Assembly: GCA_030066975.1 (NCBI GenBank)
Contig: JASJAO010000004.1
Location: 310,001 to 374,000, forward strand
Length of the DNA: 64,000 bases
From: Henriciella sp.
GTDB lineage: Bacteria; Pseudomonadota; Alphaproteobacteria; Caulobacterales; Hyphomonadaceae
Direction: 5' to 3'
Part shown: piece by piece, positions 24,918 through 32,482 of the stretch
Position numbering within the stretch: position 1 is the first letter of the stretch
Layout: each line of letters begins with the position of its first letter
Notes under the pieces: generated by a model
The model's input: the letters and a program-made list of their open reading frames with translations, nothing else
What the model was told of the DNA's origin: nothing
Databases searched by the model: none
Translations under genes and position numbers: made by a program

Positions 24918-26852
24918 ATGCCTAATCTTAGATTTTCTGCCAGTGTTTTTACTTTGGCCGCCGCTCTCACCGCATGTGGCGGTGGGGGAAGCGACAGCCC
25001 GGCGCCGGTCAGCTCAAACCCGCCGCCAACGCCGTCACCGGTGACCACAAGCTCAACGGTGTCCAGCGGCGCGGTGACCGGCTTCAGCAGCATTGTTATC
25101 GACGGTTTGGTCATCCAGACCGATGATGACACGGTCTTTGCAATTGAAGGCGAGGACGACGTTCTTGGCGATGACAGCGTAATTGAGCTCGGCATCGTCG
25201 TGACGGCCAGAAGCGAAGAAGACGACGATGGCAATCTGATTGGAAAGCGTTTCGAAGTCGACGATGGTATTCGCGGCATTATCGAGAGCATCTCTCCAAA
25301 TCCGGAAGACCCGCAATTCGGTACTTTGATCGTGGCGGGTCAGACCATTATTGTGGACGGCAACACGATCATTGATGACGACCTTGAGGATGTCGACGGC
25401 GTTAGCGGCGTCGATATTCGCGATCTTGATCCGGCACTCTCCCCAGGCGGGCTGGGCCTTGTCGTAGAAGTCAGCGGCTTCCCAACGGAATTTGGTGCGC
25501 TCGCAACCCGCATTGATGACGAGGATATCAACCCCGCCGATCTTGGCTCGTCCGGTGATGATGACGACAATGTTCAGGTCGTCGGATTTGTGGATACCGT
25601 CGATCCATCAGGTGATTTCTTCAGTATCAATGCCGCAACATTTCTTGTGGATGGCGCGACCGAACTCGACGACGATATTGTGATCGATGACACGCTGGTC
25701 GGGCGGTTTGTGGAGGTCGAAGCCGACATTGACCTGAATGGTAATTTCATCGCGCTGGAGGTCGAGGACGAGTCTGATCTCGATGGCTTGTTTGATGATG
25801 ACTTCGACGATGATGACGATTTCGACATTGAAGGCATTCTCCAATCGGTCGATCTCGAAAGCGATCCAGACCTGATTATAATCAATGGTATTGAAATTCC
25901 CGTTCAGGACGCAAGCGGCCTGGTTGAGTTTGTCGGTCAGCGCGTTGATATTGAAGGCGAGTTCGACGCTGACGGTGTGCTTGTCCTCGACGAGGTCGAA
26001 ATCGAATCGGCAAACTCGGTAGAGACCGATGATTTGATCGCTTCCATCGATACGACGGCAGGAACCTTCACCACCCGTTTGGGCCTCGTGATTGAACCAA
26101 CACCGGCGAGCCGCCTTGAGGTTGATCTCGACCGCGGGGATGATGACGACAATCTTACAACGGCAGAGTTTCTCGATCGGATCAGTGTTGGCGATAGGAT
26201 CGAAGCGCGCGGCATCCCTACTGAAACGGATATCGTCTGGACCCGGATTGAGGCCGAAGACGAGGACGATCAAGAGTGCCGCCTGCAGGGGCCGGTGGAC
26301 GCTGGGACGATCCTTGATCCAAATTTCGATATCCTGGCCATCGAGATCGATACGACCGGGCTTGAGGATGATGGGTTTGAAAGCGATGCGGGCGAAGACC
26401 GTTCGAGCTTCTTTGGTGCGCTACTGGCCGGCGATATCGTTTCCGCCGAAAGCGGTGATGCCGGTCTTGGTTGTTCCAGTGGCCTTCTCCAGACTCTTGC
26501 GGACGGCGAGGTTTCCATCGAAGATGATGACGACATCGCCGGGAACGATCGGTTGGACGATGAGGATGATGTTGACGGTATCAATTCGCTGGAACTGGAA
26601 GGTTCTATCAGTGAACTCAACGCGGACGCGAATACGTTTGTAGTCGCCGGAACACGCATCACGGTGACCGAGACCACGCTGATTGACATCTCAATTGTTG
26701 AGGAAGCGCGCGGTACGGACCTCGATCGCGATGATGATATCCCGTTCGGTGCTTTACCTGAAACGCTGGACGAGCTTCTCGCCAACGGCGACGAAGTCGA
26801 GGTCGTCATCGATAAAGACAACAACGCCCTGAGTATCGAAGACGCGGATTGA
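24918..26852 (+). CDS. Asp-rich DUF5666-type lipoprotein
   Basis: A 644-residue lipoprotein: signal peptide NLRFSASVFTLAAALTAC with the lipobox Cys, then GGGGSDSPAP and a Pro/Ser/Thr linker. The rest is a series of beta-rich units of about 70 residues (for example VSSGAVTGFSSIVIDGLVIQ, EDPQFGTLIVAGQTIIVDG, NVQVVGFVDTVDPSGDFFSI), matching DUF5666 repeats. Acidic runs such as EEDDDGN, DDDFDDDDDFD and EDDDDIAGND are unusually frequent, suggesting calcium binding or a strongly charged surface. The ATG has GAAGGAAAG upstream. The 296-bp gap before it contains no gene; only a modest AT-rich region near 24810-24830 could hold a promoter. Confidence 0.85.
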   Translation: MPNLRFSASVFTLAAALTACGGGGSDSPAPVSSNPPPTPSPVTTSSTVSSGAVTGFSSIVIDGLVIQTDDDTVFAIEGEDDVLGDDSVIELGIVVTARSEEDDDGNLIGKRFEVDDGIRGIIESISPNPEDPQFGTLIVAGQTIIVDGNTIIDDDLEDVDGVSGVDIRDLDPALSPGGLGLVVEVSGFPTEFGALATRIDDEDINPADLGSSGDDDDNVQVVGFVDTVDPSGDFFSINAATFLVDGATELDDDIVIDDTLVGRFVEVEADIDLNGNFIALEVEDESDLDGLFDDDFDDDDDFDIEGILQSVDLESDPDLIIINGIEIPVQDASGLVEFVGQRVDIEGEFDADGVLVLDEVEIESANSVETDDLIASIDTTAGTFTTRLGLVIEPTPASRLEVDLDRGDDDDNLTTAEFLDRISVGDRIEARGIPTETDIVWTRIEAEDEDDQECRLQGPVDAGTILDPNFDILAIEIDTTGLEDDGFESDAGEDRSSFFGALLAGDIVSAESGDAGLGCSSGLLQTLADGEVSIEDDDDIAGNDRLDDEDDVDGINSLELEGSISELNADANTFVVAGTRITVTETTLIDISIVEEARGTDLDRDDDIPFGALPETLDELLANGDEVEVVIDKDNNALSIEDAD

Positions 26853-27096
26853 ATTGCAAGCGATGAGAGAGCTCTGCCACAGGCCCGGAAACCCTTCCAT
26901 CCTTCGCAGCAAGCACTGTCACGGCCCTAGATCGGTGGGGTTTGAGGGTACGATCCTGACCGAATAAGCACATATTGAGTGTCCGTTTTAGGGTGCCGAT
27001 TCAACTAATCTCCGCTTTGAGACCCACTCGCCCATGCACCCCTTCCCCAACGTTCAGGAACTTGACGCCAGAGGCCAAACCTCCAATCAAGTCTGC

Positions 27097-27564
27097 ATGC
27101 GTTGTCTTGCCCTGTCTTTCATGCTGCTTGCCGCGTCGTGTGCTCCGGACCCGCGGGGGCCTGAACCGGTCAATCTGTGCGAGGGGCAATCGGGCTGTGT
27201 TTCGGCCTCAACCCGGGATCTGGTCGCAGTCGATGGGGATACGTTTGAACTCCGACGCCTCACCGTCGATGGCGCGGAGCGGATTCGTCTGCGCCTGATT
27301 GGCTGGGACAGCCCCGAAACCGGCGACAGTGCGAGTTGCGCCGCCGAGCAGACGCTTGGTGAACAAGTCGAAGCCCGGGCCCGCGCCCTCTTCTCCGCCG
27401 GGCAAACCATCACCTTCAAACCGGAAGGTGTTGACCGTTTTGGCCGCATGCAGGCGCATGTCTATCTTGATGGCATCCATATCGGCTGGCTCCTCGCCGA
27501 GGACGGGCTCTCGCGCCCGTGGAGCCCGGGTGAGCCGCGCCCGGATTGGTGCGCAGAAAGCTGA
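27097..27564 (+). CDS. Thermonuclease (SNase) family lipoprotein
   Basis: A 155-residue SNase-like OB-fold nuclease. The start at 27097 gives a lipoprotein signal (RCLALSFMLLAASC). Active-site landmarks are VAVDGDTFELRR, IRLRLIGWDSPETGD with the first Arg and Glu, and PEGVDRFGRMQAHVYLDG with the second Arg. It should degrade nucleic acids in the periplasm or at the outer membrane. The 244 bp upstream contain no gene. The MmcQ/YjbR gene follows 3 bp later. Confidence 0.9.
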   Translation: MRCLALSFMLLAASCAPDPRGPEPVNLCEGQSGCVSASTRDLVAVDGDTFELRRLTVDGAERIRLRLIGWDSPETGDSASCAAEQTLGEQVEARARALFSAGQTITFKPEGVDRFGRMQAHVYLDGIHIGWLLAEDGLSRPWSPGEPRPDWCAES

Positions 27565-27567
27565 GCC

Positions 27568-27909
27568 ATGGTCACAATTGACGCGTTCAAAGCCATCGCG
27601 CTATCTTTCCCAAAGGCGCAGGAGAAGGCACATTTCGACCGGATCGGCTTTCGCGTGGATGCGCCCAGGGGCAAGATCTTCGCGACGCTGCTCGCCGATG
27701 GGTCCAGCGCCAATCTGATGCTCAGCCGGGACGAACAGGACCTGCTCTGCGCTGCCGAACCTGCGATCTTCACCCCCGTCCCGAACAAATGGGGTGAGAA
27801 AGGCGCGACCACGATGACACTCGCCGCAGCTGACGAAACGACGGTTCGATCCGCGCTCAAAATGGCCTGGACCCGGGCTGCACCGCCAAAATTGAAGACC
27901 GCGACCTAA
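27568..27909 (+). CDS. MmcQ/YjbR-family protein
   Basis: A 113-residue protein of the MmcQ/YjbR family, which has a CyaY-like fold and has been annotated as DNA-binding. Typical features are FKAIALSFPKAQEKAHFDRIGFRVD, KIFATLL, NLMLSRDEQDLLCAAEP and the PNKWGEKGATTMTL turn. It follows the nuclease gene with a 3-bp gap, so they are likely co-transcribed. The stop overlaps that of the convergent crotonase gene by 4 bp. Confidence 0.87.
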   Translation: MVTIDAFKAIALSFPKAQEKAHFDRIGFRVDAPRGKIFATLLADGSSANLMLSRDEQDLLCAAEPAIFTPVPNKWGEKGATTMTLAAADETTVRSALKMAWTRAAPPKLKTAT

Positions 27910-28727
27910 GGCTTGCCCCAATCCGCCGGGCGCTTGTCGAGAAACGCCTTGATCGCTTCCTTATAGTCCGGCTGCTGCACCATCTCGTTCAGTAGCGCGT
28001 TCGCCTCACGCACCGACGCGCCGACATCGCGGTGGAAATCGAGATACGTCTGGCGCTTGGATTGTTTCAGCGCTTCAGGCGACACGCGCGTGATCATATC
28101 CGCCACATAGGCGCGCGTCTCGTCCATCAGATCCTCGCGCGCCACAAGCCGGTGCACGAGCCCCATCGCGTGGGCTTCTTCGGTCAGGAACTTTCGGCTT
28201 GAGAGCAGCAGCTCCAGCGCCCGCGCCCCACCAATCAGCCGCGGCAGCAGCCAGGACAGACCATACTCCGCCGGCAGGTTCAGCGGCCCGTGCGCCGTGG
28301 TTAGCTTCGCGCCCGGCACGGCAAAGCGAATGTCGGCGTAGCAAGCGAGCACCAGTCCCACGCCTGCCGCCGCGCCATTCACGGCTGCAATCACCGGCTT
28401 GGACAGCGCAAAGTGATAGGCAAAATCCTCCCGAAACGGCGCAAACTCCGTCTCGCCCGGCGTGACCAGATCGACCGGCGTGCCCGCGTCGTAGCTGCCC
28501 GCCTCCGCATGCCCGTCCAGCGCCTTCGCATCCCCGCCAACACAGAACCGCTCCCCCGCTCCGGTCACGATCACCGCCCGCACGGCCCCGTCCGCCTCCG
28601 CCTGCCCCAGCAGATAGCGATACTCCGTATGCATCCGCCCGGTCCAGGCATTGCCGCGATGCGGCCGGTTCAGCGTGATCGTTGCGATCGCGTCACCCAC
28701 CTCATAGCTCGTCGCCTTCAGCTCCAT
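27906..28727 (-). CDS. Enoyl-CoA hydratase/isomerase (crotonase) family protein
   Basis: A 273-residue crotonase. GERFCVGGDAKALDG and AAVNGAAAGVGLVLACYADIRF form the oxyanion hole, and LNLPAEYGLSWLLPRLIG holds a Glu at the usual catalytic position. The C-terminal tail ALLNEMVQQPDYKEAIKAFLDKRPADW is characteristic of acyl-CoA hydratases. The start at 28727 has GGAGGAGG upstream; the longer frame to 28850 is unsupported. It is unrelated in position to the other crotonase at 22.6 kb. Confidence 0.92.
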   Translation of the reverse strand: MELKATSYEVGDAIATITLNRPHRGNAWTGRMHTEYRYLLGQAEADGAVRAVIVTGAGERFCVGGDAKALDGHAEAGSYDAGTPVDLVTPGETEFAPFREDFAYHFALSKPVIAAVNGAAAGVGLVLACYADIRFAVPGAKLTTAHGPLNLPAEYGLSWLLPRLIGGARALELLLSSRKFLTEEAHAMGLVHRLVAREDLMDETRAYVADMITRVSPEALKQSKRQTYLDFHRDVGASVREANALLNEMVQQPDYKEAIKAFLDKRPADWGKP

Positions 28728-28848
28728 CGCGCGCCTCCTCCGCCAGCACGCCCAAGTATGAAACGCCGCACGCTGCCTTGTCCAACCCCCACCCCACGTC
28801 ACACATCTGAAACTTGATCCCACCGGCCAGCCTTGGCATTCTGACCCC

Positions 28849-29355
28849 ATGTCGAGTTACCGCCACAGCTTTCGCCCCGGCTGCACCTATTTCTTCACGC
28901 TCAGCCTGCGTGAGCCGGACAGCGACCTGCTCACCAAAAACGTCCGCTTGCTCAGTGACAGCGCCGCCGACGTCGAAGGCCTCTACCCGTTTGAGACCGT
29001 TGCCACTGTGCTCCTGCCCGGCCATATGCACCTGATCGCGGTGCTGCCTCCGGGCGACACCGACCACCTGACGCGGATGAAGGCGCTCCGCTCCGGCTTT
29101 ACCCGCCGCCTCGCCGAGCGCATCCCCCGCCGCGAGCGCCCCCTGCCCGACCCCTGGAAGCGCCTCTATTGGGACTATCTCATCCGCGACATGGCCGACT
29201 TCACCGCCCATATCGCCTATCTGCACGGCAACCCGGTCAAGCACGGCCTCGCCAGCCACCCCGATGACTGGCCATACTCGACCTGGCACCGTTTCAAACA
29301 CGAAGAACTTGCCCCCTGGAGCGCCGAAGACATGGGCACTGTGGGCGAGGCATAA
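28849..29355 (+). CDS. REP-associated tyrosine transposase (RAYT)
   Basis: A 168-residue Y1-type HUH transposase of the TnpA-REP/RAYT family. The metal-binding HxH motif is H59-M-H61 in LLPGHMHLI, and the nucleophilic Tyr is Y124 in HIAYLHGNPVKHGL; WKRLYWDYLIRD is the conserved segment between them. RAYTs are host-borne relatives of IS200/IS605 transposases that are thought to cut and spread REP sequences. Three REP-like units lie directly downstream (29395-29621). The gene appears intact, with no terminal inverted repeats or target duplications, as expected for this family. Confidence 0.93.
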   Translation: MSSYRHSFRPGCTYFFTLSLREPDSDLLTKNVRLLSDSAADVEGLYPFETVATVLLPGHMHLIAVLPPGDTDHLTRMKALRSGFTRRLAERIPRRERPLPDPWKRLYWDYLIRDMADFTAHIAYLHGNPVKHGLASHPDDWPYSTWHRFKHEELAPWSAEDMGTVGEA

Positions 29356-29394
29356 ATCTGGCAAAGCGCTAAGGCCTGCGGCCACGCTTTGCGA

Positions 29395-29436
29395 AGCGGG
29401 TTCCCGATCGTCGCTGCGCTCCTCCGATGAACCAGG
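29395..29436 (-). repeat. REP unit 1 (inverted)
   Basis: This 42-bp unit reads on the minus strand as CCTGGTTCAT, a variable imperfect hairpin, then GGAACCCGCT. The same two boundary motifs frame units 2 and 3 in the other orientation. It starts 40 bp after the RAYT gene. Confidence 0.88.
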
Positions 29437-29488
29437 CTGAGGGCTCCGGGTCTTGGACGGCAGGTTCCGAACCTGGGACAGCCTTGAG

Positions 29489-29527
29489 CCTGGTTCATGG
29501 GCTGGCGCAGCCAGACCGGAACCCGCT
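29489..29527 (+). repeat. REP unit 2
   Basis: CCTGGTTCAT at 29489-29498, hairpin GGCTG-GCG-CAGCC, then GGAACCCGCT ending at 29527. Just to its left, 29461-29475 holds a perfect palindrome CAGGTTC-C-GAACCTG that may be a remnant of two fused boundary motifs. Confidence 0.9.
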
Positions 29528-29581
29528 TCGACGCCCTGCGCCGCAGGCGCTCAGCGGGCGTCAAAAGAACTCAGTCCTGTA

Positions 29582-29621
29582 CCTGGTTCATGTGAGCGCG
29601 AAGCGCGATACGGAACCCGCT
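29582..29621 (+). repeat. REP unit 3
   Basis: CCTGGTTCAT at 29582-29591, hairpin GCGC-GAA-GCGC, then GGAACCCGCT ending at 29621. The boundary motifs are identical to those of unit 2, whereas the hairpin is different in sequence, so structure rather than sequence is conserved. The 29622-29662 stretch contains a further hairpin CGCCC-GAA-GGGCG. Confidence 0.9.
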
Positions 29622-29662
29622 ACCACCCGCGTCGCCCGAAGGGCGTTAGCGCGGGTGAAAAC

Positions 29663-30289
29663 TCAACCCTCTCCGTCAGAGAATCCACCCCACTCACTCT
29701 CCGCAAGAGGTTGCTCCCCCCGCAAACCACACAAATGCACATACAGCTCATAATCCCCCATCGCCGAGAGCTGCGCCAGCGACACCGTATCCCCCGGCGC
29801 CCAGCCCTCCGGCAAACTCTCGTCCGCCAGCTCTGCCGCCGCCGCCGCCTCCAGCGCCGCCAACCCCGCTTCACGCCGGTTGCCCGCCTTCCACGCCGCG
29901 AGCAGTCGGTCCGCCAAGCCCGTCTCTCCCGCCTCCAAAGCGTCCCGTACCGCGCGCAGCAAATCTCCCGGCGCGTCCAGACCCTCGCGCACCAGATCGA
30001 CTTGCGGCGGCCGCCCCGAGCCCGGCACCCGTCCGCCCAGCCCCTGCTGCAACATAAACCGGCCGGAGGGATAAGACCGCGCCTCGCTCCCCTTCCGCGC
30101 CAACGGGTGCTCCGGGTCGAGATCACACAGGCGAAACCCAAACAAAGCCGCCCAGCGCCGATAAGTTGTCAGCGACAGCCCAAGCGCCGCACAAATTGCT
30201 GCAGGGGCCTCCCCCGCCCGCGCACGCCGCTCCGCCTCAGCTGCCAGCCCGCGCCGATCCGCAATATCCACTGCCCGCAAATCCGTCAT
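29663..30289 (-). CDS. Hypothetical protein with N-terminal HTH-like segment
   Basis: About 208 residues, not assigned to a family. The N-terminus, AEAERRARAGEAPAAICAAL followed by GLSLTTYRRWAALFGFRLCD, looks like a helix-turn-helix of the kind used by small DNA-binding proteins and terminase small subunits. The middle is Ala/Arg/Glu-rich helical sequence (GLAALEAAAAAELADESLPEGW), and the C-terminus is acidic. I start at the ATG at 30289; the frame continues to 30376 but without sense. It lies between the REP units and the quorum-sensing cassette, has high GC, and is convergent with the RAYT gene. Confidence 0.55.
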   Translation of the reverse strand: MTDLRAVDIADRRGLAAEAERRARAGEAPAAICAALGLSLTTYRRWAALFGFRLCDLDPEHPLARKGSEARSYPSGRFMLQQGLGGRVPGSGRPPQVDLVREGLDAPGDLLRAVRDALEAGETGLADRLLAAWKAGNRREAGLAALEAAAAAELADESLPEGWAPGDTVSLAQLSAMGDYELYVHLCGLRGEQPLAESEWGGFSDGEG

Positions 30290-30333
30290 AGGTGGGAGTA
30301 TACGCTGGAACGAGAAGTGTAGGATAAGTCCCC

Positions 30334-30367
30334 GTAGGGCGGGTTGAGGCAAAAGCCGATACCCGCC
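30334..30367. repeat. GTAGGGCGGG hairpin repeat, left
   Basis: GTAGGGCGGGT at 30334-30344 pairs through GGCGGGT with ACCCGCC at 30361-30367. The same GTAGGGCGG core recurs at 32366 and, inverted, at 32436, on the other side of the quorum-sensing genes. The element differs from the RAYT-adjacent REP units. The rest of 30290-30569 holds no gene. Confidence 0.7.
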
Positions 30368-30569
30368 AAACGTCACACACCAGAATCTACATATCGCGAA
30401 GCGATGCTGTCTGCCAGAAGTTGAGAGCGATGCGCCATTGGCACAGATGAGGAATGCACTCTGTATGGGAATCAGTTAGCTCGATAGCTTGGCGGTACGC
30501 AGCTCTGGAAGCAAGAGCAACAAGAGTTGCTATTGCTAAGCGTCAAGAATCTAATCTCCCTCTACCACT

Positions 30570-30636
30570 AGTAGAATAAAACTTTTCATTGGGGAATTTC
30601 AAAACACGAAGTTCCCCTGCGGAGGGAAATTCTACT
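30570..30636. promoter_or_regulatory. Concentric inverted repeats upstream of luxR-type gene
   Basis: Two inverted repeats share one centre (about 30603). The inner pair is GGGGAATTTC (30591-30600) and GAAGTTCCCC (30608-30617), ten pairs with one G-T; the outer pair is AGTAGAAT (30570-30577) and ATTCTACT (30629-30636). The inner one has the size range of a LuxR-type box or a terminator/attenuator hairpin but no U tract follows. It ends 37 bp before the LuxR start codon, so a regulatory role for the quorum-sensing genes is the natural inference. Confidence 0.6.
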
Positions 30637-30673
30637 GGAGTCTCATCCGGTACATGAATTTATGAGGCTGTGA

Positions 30674-31381
30674 ATGCTCGAGGAATATTTTGAAGAGATA
30701 ATCTCCGCGAACGGAATTGAACGGAAATTTGATACGGTACACACTTTGGCCAAAGGTCTGGGGTTCAAAGACGTCTTCTACGCACGAGTTATCAAAGACG
30801 ATGAAAACGCCCGACTGAATGATGACAACCTAAAACGATTGAGACGGGGAAACGAGAAGTGGATCGCGTCTTATGAACGGCAAAACTTTCGCCAGATCGA
30901 TTGGGCAATCGAAAAATCCGTTTCTTCATACTCACCATTCCGCTTAGACGATATTCCGAAGAATCTAACCGCCAACCAGATTGAATTTGTGCGGTACGCC
31001 CGGGAAAACAATAGACAGAATGGATTTGCGCTTCCACTCCGGAACGGCTTCGGCATTTCTGGTGGATTCTCCGCGACCGGAGCAGAATATAGACCTGACG
31101 ATGTCTCTATCGCCAAGTTGATTGCTTGTGCTCAATTTTTTGATTTGTTAGTTTGCTCAGAAATCAGTGACACTCGGGCTTCGGAGTTCTCGCTAACAAA
31201 GCGAGAAGTCCGCCTATTAAAATTGTTCGTTAACGGACGATCAATGGCACAAATTGCTCACTTTGTTGGCGCGACTGAGCAATGGATTCGAAAGTCATTT
31301 CTCGACATGCGGCGCAAGATGAAAGCAAATTCAAACAGTGAACTTGTATACCGTGCGGTTGCTATGAAAATCATAAATTAG
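30674..31381 (+). CDS. LuxR-type quorum-sensing regulator
   Basis: A 235-residue LuxR solo-sized regulator with its own synthase next door. The N-terminal autoinducer-binding domain (about 5-165) keeps W63, Y67 and D76, equivalents of LuxR W57, Y61 and D70, and G117. It has W77 where LuxR has Pro71 and L91 where LuxR has W85, so the pocket is atypical. The C-terminal LuxR HTH (about 175-232) has LTKREVRLLKLFVNGRSMAQ and IRKSFLDMRRKMKANSNSEL. The gene is AT-rich (one line counted at 43 percent GC against 63 percent in uvrB), suggesting transfer. Confidence 0.9.
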   Translation: MLEEYFEEIISANGIERKFDTVHTLAKGLGFKDVFYARVIKDDENARLNDDNLKRLRRGNEKWIASYERQNFRQIDWAIEKSVSSYSPFRLDDIPKNLTANQIEFVRYARENNRQNGFALPLRNGFGISGGFSATGAEYRPDDVSIAKLIACAQFFDLLVCSEISDTRASEFSLTKREVRLLKLFVNGRSMAQIAHFVGATEQWIRKSFLDMRRKMKANSNSELVYRAVAMKIIN

Positions 31382-31430
31382 CAACGTTTGTAGAGTGTTT
31401 TGCAGGAAAGCGTTCTTACAGCATTCGTGC

Positions 31431-32042
31431 ATGAGAACCTGCATCATTACACCGCAAACACTACAGTCTGAGCGTGCTAGCCTCAAACTGTTCCATCAAC
31501 TCCGCCATGAAATATTCATAGGCTCAGTAGAGCGGCCCGACCTCACAAGCGTTGGCAAACTTGAATACGACATCTGGGACACTCCTCTTTTTGATAGCGT
31601 CAGATTTCTTCTACTCGATGATGACAACCGTCCAATCGGCGTCGCGCGTCTTGTCCCTAGTGAACAGCTGACAATGCTTGAAGCAAATCATCAGGAATTC
31701 ATGTGGAAGATGCACGATAAGCGTCCAGACCTGTGGGAAATTCAACGGTTGGGAATAGTCCAGGATTTGGATCCCATAACTATGGAACGTGCGATACTTT
31801 TCTTACTCGTCGAAATTTCTACTTGGTGCCTGGAAAACGACATCACCAAAGTCATGCTACTTACATACTCCGGTATCGCCAACAAACGGCTAGAGACAAT
31901 GACCAGAATGGGGCCTGAGTTGCCGCTTGTAGGCGCGCCCCACGTAGCCCTTGTCGGGACACTCGATCCACACGTTATCGAAGAGTGGGCGCAACGCTAT
32001 CGCTCTTTGACGAACACCGCACCAAGAACAACAGCAGCCTAA
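31431..32042 (+). CDS. Acyl-homoserine-lactone synthase (LuxI-like)
   Basis: A 203-residue LuxI-type GNAT-fold synthase that would make N-acyl-homoserine lactone from SAM and an acyl donor. Conserved LuxI positions are R25 and F29 (LRHEIFI), E45/D47/D50 in LEYDIWDTP, R73 in GVARLVPSEQLTML, and E103/R106 in WEIQRLGI. The Trp normally after the first loop (W34 of LuxI) is absent (SVERPDL). I start at the ATG at 31431; an upstream GTG at 31395 is in frame. It is 49 bp after the LuxR-type gene on the same strand, and AT-rich like it. Confidence 0.88.
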   Translation: MRTCIITPQTLQSERASLKLFHQLRHEIFIGSVERPDLTSVGKLEYDIWDTPLFDSVRFLLLDDDNRPIGVARLVPSEQLTMLEANHQEFMWKMHDKRPDLWEIQRLGIVQDLDPITMERAILFLLVEISTWCLENDITKVMLLTYSGIANKRLETMTRMGPELPLVGAPHVALVGTLDPHVIEEWAQRYRSLTNTAPRTTAA

Positions 32043-32056
32043 AGATAGAAACTAAC

Positions 32057-32278
32057 ATGGACCGTACAAGAGAATTCGCCGCCCTATCAATGATGATAGA
32101 GCATATCAGTGAGCACCTGATCGATTTGGGTGTCAAAGACCCTGAGATCAATAAAACACTAGCCCGATTGCAGTTTCTGATTTTCCGCCACTATACATCC
32201 TCGCACCTAAAAATTGTTCCAAATGTCGATGATGATAAGATCAATGAAGCTACAGGAACTAAAACCCAATCGAAGTAA
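32057..32278 (+). CDS. Small hypothetical protein downstream of luxI-type gene
   Basis: A 73-residue mostly helical protein (TREFAALSMMIEHISEHLID, INKTLARLQFLIFRHYTSSH) without a recognised family. It starts 14 bp after the synthase stop, shares its AT-rich composition, and is in the same direction, so it looks like the third gene of the quorum-sensing operon. A longer frame from 31985 overlaps the synthase and is less likely. A role in signalling is suggested only by position. Confidence 0.6.
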   Translation: MDRTREFAALSMMIEHISEHLIDLGVKDPEINKTLARLQFLIFRHYTSSHLKIVPNVDDDKINEATGTKTQSK

Positions 32279-32365
32279 TCCTCTAACATCGGGCCACTAC
32301 CCCGAAACCACTCGCACTTTTCTGAGCGCAAATTCACGCCGTTAATCGGCATCGCTTCACGACGC

Positions 32366-32436
32366 GTAGGGCGGGATTTACACCGCCAATAACAAAGCCA
32401 AAGGTCGCTACTCCGTAGGGGCCAGCCCCGCCCTAC
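32366..32436. repeat. GTAGGG repeat pair, right of the quorum-sensing genes
   Basis: GTAGGGCGG at 32366-32374 with hairpin partner CCGCC (32383-32387) is followed by an inverted copy ending GCCCTAC at 32436 (with GTAGGGGC at 32415). Together with the copy at 30334 they bracket the LuxR/LuxI cassette. The 32279-32475 gap holds no gene. Confidence 0.65.
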
Positions 32437-32459
32437 AGCCCCAAGTTCAACCTCGCTTT

Positions 32460-32482
32460 CAATTGATCCAATGGATCAATTG
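32460..32482. repeat. Perfect 23-bp palindrome over the uvrB stop
   Basis: CAATTGATCCA and its complement TGGATCAATTG flank a single A. The uvrB stop codon (minus strand, 32476-32478) lies inside the right arm. There is no U tract, so it is not a standard terminator. Confidence 0.85.

Noticed and set aside
29453-30322. Long Arg/Pro-rich plus-strand frame across REP units and HTH-like gene
   Set aside because: Composition typical of antisense GC-rich frame, and the minus-strand gene explains it better.
30591-30617. Rho-independent terminator
   Set aside because: No run of T after the stem on either strand.
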